Assembly: GCF_050157905.1 (NCBI RefSeq)
Contig: NZ_JBKIWZ010000001.1
Coordinates: 3,534,001 to 3,598,000, forward strand
Source: Pantoea sp050157905
GTDB lineage: Bacteria > Pseudomonadota > Gammaproteobacteria > Enterobacterales > Enterobacteriaceae
Length of the DNA: 64,000 bases
Direction: 5' to 3'
The position numbers and the translations under genes were made by a program. Within the stretch, counting starts at the first letter, position 1; each line of letters opens with the position of its first letter. Below are positions 16,927-24,189 of the stretch, piece after piece. Under the pieces are notes generated by a model, which was not told the DNA's origin, searched no databases, and saw nothing but the letters and a program-made list of their open reading frames with translations.

Positions 16927-17322
16927 TCAGCGATTCTCCGTGCCTGACGGATAGTGGTATACGCTGCGGCTGATATCTAATAAGCGGCAGCTGCGGCGGG
17001 TGCCGATGTCAAAAGTATTCTGCAGGAAATCCACAGCCTGACGTTTTTCATTCGTCGTAAAGAAGTGCTTCAGCACGCTCTGCAGCATCTCTTTGTCAGC
17101 GTTGAGGGTCTGCAGTTCGCGCGTGATGTTCTGCAGTTTATCTTCCAGATCCTTGATTTTCCTGCCTTCTTCCGAAGACAACCCAGAAAACTTCTTCTTC
17201 CAGCTGTAGAAAGTGGCTTCAGAGATACCTAACTCCTGACAGATTTCCCTGACTTTCACGCCCGATTCAGAAGCTTTAATGGCATTTGTGATTTGATCTT
17301 CGCTGTATCGTGACTTTCTCAT
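16927..17322 (-). mobile_element. IS3-family transposase remnant (OrfA joined to the start of OrfB)
   Basis: 131 residues. Residues 1-87 are a typical IS3-family OrfA: helix-turn-helix (RYSEDQITNAIKASESGVKV, then CQELGISEATFYSWKKKFSG) followed by a leucine-zipper-like coiled coil (LEDKLQNITRELQTLNADKE). Residues from about 90 on (NEKRQAVDFLQNTFDIGTRRSCRLLDISRSVYHY, shown here only by its ends: NEKRQAVDFL and RSCRLLDISRSVYHY) correspond to the beginning of OrfB, in the same frame, after which a stop occurs. The DDE catalytic domain is missing, so it cannot transpose. It may be a decayed insertion or a retained DNA-binding protein. IS ends could not be defined. Confidence 0.8.
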
Positions 17323-17847
17323 AAATGCTCTTACCTTTCTTATCGATTAATGGATGAGAATGACTTTAATAATTTCTGGCACTGTAAGATTCTATTAAGG
17401 CAGTATTAAAGTGCGCGAGTTGAATTGCGAAGCCTAAATTAAGATATTTGAAATAAATATCATCATGGGATAAATCTTATTTTATTCTTATCGACCGGGC
17501 GTACCTTCCTGGAGGCGGGTTTTTGTTATAAATTCATCGCATCCAAATTACGAAAAAAATCTACGTACACTGGATATTAAGTCTGTCGGACAGGATTAAT
17601 TTGCTGATAAGGCTCTTTAAGGTTGTTCTGCTTTTAGCCTGAAATCGTTTCCATTTGAAGTGATTCGCGCCATTTATAATAAGAATTATCCTGAATTCAC
17701 TCTTCGGAATATGATCTGCTTCTCACTTTTTCGGACCAGTTTGGTCTGAAGTCTTACATTTTCGCCAGGCCCACTGCGCGCTTATTAATTCGTTACAGGG
17801 ATGTTGTACCGAAGCGGTTGTAGTTGAGTAATACTAAGGAAGAGTCG
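17323..17847. other. AT-rich gap between the IS remnant and the flippase gene
   Basis: 525 bp without an open frame of note. It probably holds the promoters of both flanking genes. The stretch near 17500-17530 (GGGCGTACCTTCCTGGAGGC, then GGGTTTTTG) could be a degenerate IS end or a terminator-like structure; I could not decide. Nothing else is recognisable. Confidence 0.5.
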
Positions 17848-19104
17848 ATGAAATTGAGCGTAATGTCTAATGCCGCCTGGATGATGTCTGAAAAGATCAT
17901 CTCCGTCTTTGGCGTCATTTTTGTGACGTCTTACGTGGCGAAGTCCTTTGGTCCGACAGTGTTCGGCCAGATGGCGTTTTCTACTTCACTATTTGCAATG
18001 GTGCAGACCATTGCAATCTTTGGCACCGAAACCATTCTGTTCAAACGCGTCAGCAAAAACGCGGCCAAAGGTCTGCGTCTGATGACGATTGCACGCACGC
18101 TGCGGATGGTGCTGCTGCTGGCAACCTCGGTGCCAGTCTTAATCTGGGTCTGGTACAACATGCAGGAAAACTTCCTGGCATTTGCGCTGGCCTCATTTGT
18201 GGCCTCAGTGTTTGTCACTCAGGACACTTTCAGCGTCTATAACAACGCCCGGCTTGCCTCACGGCTTAACACGATTGCCAATGCAACAGGAATGCTGCTG
18301 AGCTTTGCCATCAGCTTCACTGTCGCCTGGCTGCGTCTTAATCCGCTCTGGCTGACGCTGTCCATTGTGGCTGTGACGCTGGTGCCTTACCTGATCAAAC
18401 GCCGCAATTTCTATCAGGATCATCAGGATCAGATGCCGCCGCGCGAAAAGCGCACCGCTTATCTGCGTTATCTGATGTACGCCGGTCTGCCGCTGGCCAT
18501 CTCCAGCATCTTTATTTCGGTGCAGGTTAAAGCCGCCCAGATGTTTCTGGCTGGCACCGCGCCCGCGCGTGACCTGGGCCTGTTTGCAGCGGCCAATACC
18601 ATTTCCGCTTCCTGGATTTTTATCCCGGTGGCGCTCATCACCTCCTGCTTCACTGAAATTTTCAGGGAGCGCGGTGAGGTCGCTATTAAGCTGGCTGCAC
18701 GGCTTAATGGCTACGTTATGGCCGTCTCTTTGCTGATGCTGCTGGTGATTTCGCTTTATGGCGAGCGAATCATCATTGCGCTGTACGGGCCGGAATACAC
18801 ACAGTCAGGCAGTCTCATTACCTTGCTGTCGATAGCGACCAGCTTTTCAGCAATGGGGACGGTAGCGTATCGCTACATGGTTAAAGAGGGTGGATTCAAC
18901 TATCTGCTGAGGAAGATCATCTGTCTGATGGTCATTAGTCTGCCGCTCTCCTGGTGGTTGATTCAGGGGCACGGCATCATGGGGGCCGCGTGGAGCGTGT
19001 TCCTTTCAGAGCTGTTGTCCCTGACCATCATGAATTATTTCTTTAAAAACGGCGTCATTCAAAAGATTCAGGTTTCCTCACTCAACTACAAAACCTACAA
19101 ATGA
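17848..19104 (+). CDS. Wzx-like polysaccharide flippase (MATE/MOP superfamily)
   Basis: 418 residues with about twelve hydrophobic segments spread over the whole protein. Flippases of this family move lipid-linked oligosaccharides across the inner membrane. Family features seen are the N-terminal NAAWMMSEKIISVFGVIFVT and SYVAKSFGPTVFGQMAFSTS, the first-half end with AGLPLAISSIFISVQVKAA near 217, and LFAAANTISASWIFIPVALI near 250. The ATG at 17848 has AAGGA eight bases upstream; an in-frame TTG at 17824 has none. It forms a tight two-gene unit with the ATP-grasp gene behind it. No glycosyltransferase or polymerase gene is nearby, which is unusual for Wzx. The substrate is unknown. Confidence 0.83.
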   Translation: MKLSVMSNAAWMMSEKIISVFGVIFVTSYVAKSFGPTVFGQMAFSTSLFAMVQTIAIFGTETILFKRVSKNAAKGLRLMTIARTLRMVLLLATSVPVLIWVWYNMQENFLAFALASFVASVFVTQDTFSVYNNARLASRLNTIANATGMLLSFAISFTVAWLRLNPLWLTLSIVAVTLVPYLIKRRNFYQDHQDQMPPREKRTAYLRYLMYAGLPLAISSIFISVQVKAAQMFLAGTAPARDLGLFAAANTISASWIFIPVALITSCFTEIFRERGEVAIKLAARLNGYVMAVSLLMLLVISLYGERIIIALYGPEYTQSGSLITLLSIATSFSAMGTVAYRYMVKEGGFNYLLRKIICLMVISLPLSWWLIQGHGIMGAAWSVFLSELLSLTIMNYFFKNGVIQKIQVSSLNYKTYK

Positions 19105-19112
19105 GGTCAGAT

Positions 19113-20063
19113 ATGCTCAAGTTGAAAGAAGAACTCAGAAGAAGTGTGCAGTACTTTATCAAGAAGATGCCCTGGGCTTATCAGGACCGCATCTATTACT
19201 TCCACAAGTTCAGAAAGCTGCCCAATCTGCGTCAGCCAAAAGTGTTCAATGAGAAGGTTCTGTACCGTAAGTTTATCTTCGGCGATTACCAGAACTATGG
19301 CCGCCTGTCAGATAAATACTCGGTGCGTGAATTCATCGCTGAAAAAATCGGTAATGAATACCTGATTCCGCTGGTTCATGAAACCACTGACCCGACCACA
19401 CTGAACAGCTTACCCTGCTGGAAAGGCACGGTGATCAAGCCGAACCACGCCTCCAACATGGTGGAGATTTTGCTGGAAGAGCCGGATGCCCTGCGCAAGC
19501 AGCAGATCATTCATGACTGTTATCGCTGGCTGAAGACCGACTTCGCCAACGAAGCGCGTGAGATCCACTATCGCTACATCAAGCCACGCATTCTGGTGGA
19601 GAAGTACATTGGTGATGGCAAAAGCGCGCCAATTGATTACAAGTTTCACATGTTCAACAAGCGTGATGGCAAGTTCGAATATGTGCTGCAGGTGATCTAC
19701 AACCGCTGCCAGCCGCTGCTGTCGATGAATTTCTATGTGAACAACCTCAGCGAGGCGTATCACAAGATTCGTGATACCGGTCTGGATGTCTCGCCGATCA
19801 TGCCTTCGCTGGAGCAGGCGCTGGAGCTGAGCAAGAAACTGGCCAGCGATTTCGACTATGTGCGTGTGGACTGGTATATCCACGACGAACAGATCTACTT
19901 TGGCGAACTGACCTTCACTCCAGGTGCAGGACTGGTGACCGGATTAGATCGCGGTTTAAATCAGATGATGGGAGATATGTGGATTCAGGACCGTCGCGGA
20001 ACGCAGAGGCCGGGCGTGACAGTGCAGGATGTGAATATCCCTGCCATGTTGAAGAAAATTTAA
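19113..20063 (+). CDS. TupA-like ATP-grasp protein
   Basis: 316 residues resembling the TupA-like ATP-grasp family (PF14305-type), named after a teichuronopeptide synthesis protein; members occur in capsule and lipopolysaccharide loci and probably join an amino acid or similar acid to a sugar. Visible are the N-terminal DRIYYFHKFRKLPNLRQPKV-type segment with FNEKVLYRKF, the nucleotide-binding WKGTVIKPNHASNMVEI near 105, VEKYIGDGKSAPIDYKFHMF near 165, and the metal-binding DYVRVDWYIHDEQIYFGELT near 245. The ATG at 19113 has GAGGT just before it; an ATG at 19101 overlapping the flippase stop is the alternative. A strong terminator closes the pair. Confidence 0.8.
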   Translation: MLKLKEELRRSVQYFIKKMPWAYQDRIYYFHKFRKLPNLRQPKVFNEKVLYRKFIFGDYQNYGRLSDKYSVREFIAEKIGNEYLIPLVHETTDPTTLNSLPCWKGTVIKPNHASNMVEILLEEPDALRKQQIIHDCYRWLKTDFANEAREIHYRYIKPRILVEKYIGDGKSAPIDYKFHMFNKRDGKFEYVLQVIYNRCQPLLSMNFYVNNLSEAYHKIRDTGLDVSPIMPSLEQALELSKKLASDFDYVRVDWYIHDEQIYFGELTFTPGAGLVTGLDRGLNQMMGDMWIQDRRGTQRPGVTVQDVNIPAMLKKI

Positions 20064-20079
20064 GCACACACAGCAATAT

Positions 20080-20107
20080 AAAAAACCCCGCTTCGCGGGG
20101 TTTTTTA
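20080..20107 (+). terminator. Terminator of the flippase/ATP-grasp unit
   Basis: AAAAAACCCCGC TTC GCGGGGTTTTTT, 17 bp after the stop. It also serves the convergent yjcB gene by position. Confidence 0.93.
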
Positions 20108-20117
20108 TGCGCAGAAA

Positions 20118-20399
20118 TCAGGGCATCGGCCAGTCAGCTGGCGCCTGACTCATTGCCTCAATAAAGGCATGCTTTGAGATGGCCAGGAAGTTATGCACAT
20201 TGTCCATGCTCAGCGTAATGCCCATCAGTCCGGTCACAAACCAGCAGGTCATGCCTAAACCAATCCCGCCACACATAAAGGCCATCACATGACGGCTGTC
20301 CTGACGGAGTTTAGTTTTCAGTGTGCTGGCAAAAAACATCATGACTGCGCTCAGCAACTCCCAACGCATAACAAGAAAACTGGCGGTTAACGTAGCCAT
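20118..20399 (-). CDS. yjcB: YjcB family membrane protein
   Basis: 93 residues with two to three hydrophobic segments. It matches E. coli YjcB in MATLTASFLVMRWELLSAVM, in the central glycine-rich membrane segment, and in the C-terminal pattern IEAMSQAPADWPMP. The function is unknown. The ATG at 20397-20399 with GAGG eight bases upstream was chosen; the frame is open twelve codons further. It sits between ssb and soxS as in E. coli, which shows that the 13.5-20.1 kb block was inserted, and that pdeC is absent. A perfect CRP site lies 106-121 bp upstream. Confidence 0.9.
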   Translation of the reverse strand: MATLTASFLVMRWELLSAVMMFFASTLKTKLRQDSRHVMAFMCGGIGLGMTCWFVTGLMGITLSMDNVHNFLAISKHAFIEAMSQAPADWPMP

Positions 20400-20504
20400 C
20401 GGCCGGACCTCAATATCAGTAAGTATCCCTGACAATCTGCGGACATCACCGGCGGCGGAAAAGCGTGTCAGGAAGACTTTTGCGCCGTCAAACCAGGTTC
20501 AAAG

Positions 20505-20520
20505 TGTGACTTGGATCACA
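20505..20520. promoter_or_regulatory. CRP (cAMP receptor protein) site upstream of yjcB
   Basis: TGTGACTTGGATCACA is a perfect TGTGA-N6-TCACA palindrome with AA/TT flanks that also match the 22-bp consensus. The only gene start within reach is yjcB on the minus strand. Confidence 0.85.
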
Positions 20521-20612
20521 TTATATCACCCGATTTTAAATTTTGAACAAAATTTGACTCATTGCGCGGGCAGGAAATGTACAGAGGCGGAGCAAATAGC
20601 GGGAAATCAGAG

Positions 20613-20636
20613 GGATGCGCCCGGGCAGGCGCATCC
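20613..20636 (-). terminator. Hairpin after soxS
   Basis: A 9-bp stem GGATGCGCC / GGCGCATCC around CGGGCA, just beyond the soxS stop on the minus strand. No T-run follows. Confidence 0.5.
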
Positions 20637-20641
20637 GGAAA

Positions 20642-21064
20642 TCAGCGGACCGGGCAGCACTCGCCTGTGGTGCGCTGCGTAAAACTGTTCAGCGTGTCGT
20701 TGCAGCCAAAGCTCAGCAGGCGAGGACGCTGAAGGGACTGACGACGCATGGTGTGACGGTAAGCCGTCGGCGTCTGCGAAAACTGACGGCGAAACACCCG
20801 GGAGAAAGTCTGCTGCGAGTCATAACCATATTGCATTGCGATATCAAAAACCGGGCGCTGCGTCTGCGACAGGGCTTCTGCGGCCAGCGTCAGGCGACGT
20901 TCACGAATATAGCCACCCAGCGTCTGTTTCGTTACGGAACGGAACATACGCTGCAGGTGCCATTTCGAATAACCTGACTTCGCAGCTACTTCGTCGATCG
21001 ACAGGCTCTTATCGAGGTTCTGATCAATCCAGTGCGTCAGGGAATGAATGATCTCTTCTTGCAT
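20642..21064 (-). CDS. soxS: Superoxide response activator SoxS, with C-terminal extension
   Basis: A single-domain AraC-type activator of the superoxide regulon, made when SoxR is oxidised. Residues 1-108 match E. coli SoxS: LTHWIDQNLDKSLSIDEVAA, KSGYSKWHLQRMFRSVTKQT, then DIAMQYGYDSQQTFSRVFRR. The protein then continues for some 30 residues (basic, ending near CNDTLNSFTQ and GECCPVR) that E. coli SoxS (107 residues) lacks; the extension carries three Cys. The start is the ATG 21062-21064. It is divergent from soxR around a perfect SoxR operator, so identity is secure; whether the tail matters is unknown. Confidence 0.93.
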   Translation of the reverse strand: MQEEIIHSLTHWIDQNLDKSLSIDEVAAKSGYSKWHLQRMFRSVTKQTLGGYIRERRLTLAAEALSQTQRPVFDIAMQYGYDSQQTFSRVFRRQFSQTPTAYRHTMRRQSLQRPRLLSFGCNDTLNSFTQRTTGECCPVR

Positions 21065-21139
21065 GATGGCCTCATCCTTCTGGTGTGTAATAAAGCGGTA
21101 ACAGCAGTTTAGTCGGTGTAATGGAAAAGAAGTATAATT

Positions 21140-21157
21140 CCTCAAGTTAACTTGAGG
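21140..21157. promoter_or_regulatory. SoxR operator in the soxS promoter
   Basis: CCTCAAGTTAACTTGAGG is a perfect 18-bp palindrome identical to the E. coli SoxR site, followed on the minus strand by the soxS -10 region (AATTATACTT). SoxR untwists the over-long spacer when its iron-sulfur cluster is oxidised. Confidence 0.95.
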
Positions 21158-21168
21158 TAAAGGCTGAG

Positions 21169-21654
21169 ATGAAAAAAGAACGCAACTATCCAAAACCGGT
21201 TTTAACACCGGGCGAAGTGGCGCGTCGCAGCGGCGTCGCGGTTTCCGCGCTGCACTTTTATGAATCGAAAGGATTAATCTTCAGCACCCGTAACAGCGGC
21301 AATCAGCGGCGATACAGCCGTGACGTCCTGCGCCGCGTTGCGATTATCAAAATTGCGCAGCGCATCGGTATCCCGCTGGCGACGGTCAGCGAGAGTCTGG
21401 ATCACATCCCGGCGAACAAACGCATGTCGACGCCGGAGTGGGATGCGCTGACGCAGCACTGGCGTGAAGAGCTGGACAAGCGGATTGAAACCCTGACCCG
21501 ACTGCGCAATGACCTGGATGGCTGCATCGGCTGCGGCTGTCTGTCGATGCGCGACTGTCCGCTGCGCAATCCGGGTGACCGGCTGGGCCAGCAGGGTTCC
21601 GGTGCGGTACTGCTCGATCCTGAACAGGATGACAGACAGCCGGAAAGTGAGTGA
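21169..21654 (+). CDS. soxR: Redox-sensing MerR-type activator SoxR
   Basis: 161 residues. An N-terminal MerR helix-turn-helix (LTPGEVARRSGVAVSALHFY, residues 10-35), a dimerisation helix at about 80-118, and the [2Fe-2S] ligand motif CIGCGCLSMRDC with its four cysteines near 118-129. It senses redox-cycling drugs and nitric oxide and activates soxS. The C-terminus is a few residues longer than E. coli SoxR. The start codon overlaps the expected divergent promoter region as in E. coli. Confidence 0.97.
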   Translation: MKKERNYPKPVLTPGEVARRSGVAVSALHFYESKGLIFSTRNSGNQRRYSRDVLRRVAIIKIAQRIGIPLATVSESLDHIPANKRMSTPEWDALTQHWREELDKRIETLTRLRNDLDGCIGCGCLSMRDCPLRNPGDRLGQQGSGAVLLDPEQDDRQPESE

Positions 21655-21693
21655 CGTCTATACTCAGGGAAGGTCAATACACAGGGAATCACG

Positions 21694-22359
21694 ATGATCA
21701 CCGTTCACCATCTTGAGAAATCGCGCTCGCATCGGGTGCTGTGGCTGCTGGAAGAGCTCGAAGTGCCTTATCAGATCAAACGCTATCAGCGTGAGCCAAC
21801 CATGCTGGCCCCGGCGGCGCTGAAAAAAGTGCATCCGCTGGGAAAATCGCCGGTCATTACCGATGGCAACCAGGTGGTCGCCGAGTCCGGGGCCATTCTC
21901 GAATACCTCGAAGAGAAATATGACCAGGCGTTCCGTCTGAAAGCGAATGATGAGGCGTCGCGGTTGCAATGCCGTTACTGGCTGCACTATGCCGAAGGGT
22001 CACTGATGCCACTGCTGGTGATGAAACTGATCTTCGGGCAGATGGGAAAAAAGCCGGTGCCCTGGCTGCTGCGGCCGGTAGGCGCGGCTTTTGGCAAAGG
22101 GGTGCAGAAGGCGTTTCTGGATAAACAGCTTAAGCCGCACATGGCAATGATTGAACAGCATCTGGCGACGCAGCCCTGGTTTGCCGGCCCGCATCTTACG
22201 ATTGCGGATATTCAGATGAGCTTTCCGCTCCTGGCACTGGCGCAGCGCGCCGGACTCGATCAGATGCCCGCCACGCAAAAGTGGCTGGATACCGTGCAGC
22301 AGCGTGCAGCATGGCAGCGTGCCATCGCCCTGGGCGGCGAGCTTTCACTGCCGGGCTAA
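21694..22359 (+). CDS. Glutathione S-transferase
   Basis: 221 residues. An N-terminal thioredoxin-like domain (ITVHHLEKSRSHRVLWLLEE, KSPVITDGNQVVAESGAIL with the conserved Glu-Ser that binds glutathione near 65-66) is followed by an all-helical C-terminal domain with FAGPHLTIADIQMSFPL near 170. The Ser at residue 10-12 is the likely catalytic residue. It starts 39 bp behind soxR in the same direction, so it may be co-transcribed with it, though nothing proves that it belongs to the SoxRS regulon. The substrate is unknown. Confidence 0.88.
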   Translation: MITVHHLEKSRSHRVLWLLEELEVPYQIKRYQREPTMLAPAALKKVHPLGKSPVITDGNQVVAESGAILEYLEEKYDQAFRLKANDEASRLQCRYWLHYAEGSLMPLLVMKLIFGQMGKKPVPWLLRPVGAAFGKGVQKAFLDKQLKPHMAMIEQHLATQPWFAGPHLTIADIQMSFPLLALAQRAGLDQMPATQKWLDTVQQRAAWQRAIALGGELSLPG

Positions 22360-22580
22360 CTGCGCTTTCTGGCCGCCGGGTCGGGATCTGCCCCGGCGGC
22401 GGCGGTCCGTATCCCCCTGAAATCCCGGCTGTGGCGGGTTGTCCACCATCCTCTCTGCGTCCGCCCGTGCTCCGCGATCCTGAAGAATCTCCCTCTGACA
22501 GTTGAAAATGGGCCGTTAAACGCCGGATAATCGCCTGCCTTTTTTATCTGGCCCCGCCTGACGGGCCACTATCTGCGGCA

Positions 22581-22596
22581 AGGTAAACGTTTGCCT
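22581..22596. promoter_or_regulatory. PurR box upstream of ghxP
   Basis: AGGTAAACGTTTGCCT matches the PurR consensus ANGCAANCGNTTNCNT with one mismatch. It lies 100-115 bp before a purine permease gene, so hypoxanthine/guanine repression by PurR is likely. The 336-bp gap between the transferase gene and ghxP otherwise holds GC-rich sequence (22375-22500) without a recognisable feature. Confidence 0.7.
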
Positions 22597-22695
22597 GTTG
22601 GCTTACACCGGGCAGTGACGCCGTCTACCCGCTTATTCCAGGGACAGCGATGGTCGCAGAGCGATCCACACAACAAAAATTTTTGAGGCTCAATT

Positions 22696-24044
22696 ATGTC
22701 AACTGAATCACGCCCGGCCAGTGGAAAACTGGACGCCTGGTTCTCGATCTCCGCACGCGGCAGCAGCGTGCGTCAGGAAATTCTGGCCGGACTCACCACC
22801 TTCCTGGCGATGGTGTACTCCGTCATTGTGGTGCCGGGCATGCTGGGAAAAGCCGGTTTTTCTCCTTCTGCGGTGTTCGTTGCCACCTGTCTGGTCGCCA
22901 GCTTTGGCTCCATCGTTATGGGGCTATGGGCCAATATGCCGATGGTGGTGGGTTGCGCCATCTCTCTGACGGCCTTTACTGCCTTCAGCCTGGTGCTGGG
23001 TCAGCATATCAGCGTGCCGGTCGCACTGGGTGCCGTGTTCCTGATGGGCCTCCTGTTTACCCTGATTTCCGTTACAGGCATTCGGGCATGGATCCTGCGC
23101 AATCTGCCAATGGGTGTTGCACATGGCACCGGTATCGGAATCGGCCTGTTTCTGCTGTTGATTGCGGCTGACGGCGTGGGCCTGGTGATGAAAAACCCGG
23201 CACCGGGTCTGCCGGTGACGCTGGGCCACTTCACCACCTTTCCGGTGATGATGACGCTGCTGGGCCTGTCCGCCATTATTGGCCTGGAGAAGCGTCGGGT
23301 GCCGGGCGGCATTCTGCTGACGATCGTTGCGATTTCGCTACTGGGGCTGATATTCGACCCGGCGGTAAGCTATCAGGGACTGTTTGCGCTGCCCGCCCTG
23401 CGCGACGCCAGTGGTCAGTCGCTGCTGTTCAGCCTGGACATTATGGGCGCGATGCAGCCTGTGGTGCTGCCCAGCGTCCTGGCACTGGTGATGACGGCTG
23501 TGTTTGATGCCACCGGCACCATCCGCGCGGTGGCAGGCCAGGCCGGTCTGCTGGATAAGCAGGGGCAGATCATCAACGGTGGCCGGGCGCTGACCTCCGA
23601 TTCCGTCAGCAGCCTGTTTGCCGGGCTGGTAGGGGCATCTCCCGCGGCGGTCTACATTGAGTCGGCGGCCGGTACGGCAGCGGGGGCAAAACCGGCCTTA
23701 CCGCGATTGTGGTCGGCCTGCTGTTCCTGGTGATCCTGTTTATGTCACCGCTGGCGTATCTGGTACCTGCCTACGCCACCGCACCCGCCCTGATGTATGT
23801 CGGCCTGCTGATGCTCAGCAACGTCTCGAAAATCGACTTCAGTGATTTTGTCGACGCGATGTCGGGCCTGCTCACGGCGGTGATTATCGTCCTGACCTGT
23901 AACATCGTGACCGGCATCATGATCGGCTTTGCCAGTCTGGTGGTGGGCCGTCTCTTCGCCGGTGAGTGGCGGAAGCTCAATGTCGGCACCGTCATCATCG
24001 CTGTGGCGCTGGTGGCCTTTTACGCCGGAGGCTGGGCGATCTGA
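22696..24044 (+). pseudogene. ghxP: Guanine/hypoxanthine permease GhxP, frameshifted
   Basis: A purine:proton symporter of the NCS2/AzgA-like family, about 449 residues. The first 330 residues (MVYSVIVVPGMLGKAGFSPS, GCAISLTAFTAFSLVLG, FDATGTIRAVAGQAGLL, GASPAAVYIESAAGTAAG) and the last 115 (LFMSPLAYLVPAYATAPALM, then WRKLNVGTVIIAVALVAF) are in different frames. The break is at a run of five G (23682-23686); a sixth G restores GTAAGGKTGLTAIVVGLLFL as in E. coli. All else, including the PurR box, looks intact, so sequencing error or a very recent lesion is likely. The ATG at 22696 has TTGAGG upstream. Confidence 0.92.
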
Positions 24045-24189
24045 CTGTACAACCGGACGTGCGACTGCGCGTCCGGAATTTTTCACTGTTTTCCCCTTCG
24101 TCGCACGCGTAGCTGACAACCTTCACCGCAGTTTGTTTTACACTTTAGCGCTTAACCAATGACTGAAAGAAACGACGCCTAAGGAAAGC

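Noticed and set aside
13448..20107. A complete transposon or prophage in the accessory block
   Set aside because: No integrase, no defined inverted ends, no target duplication and no intact transposase were found; only an IS3 remnant is present.
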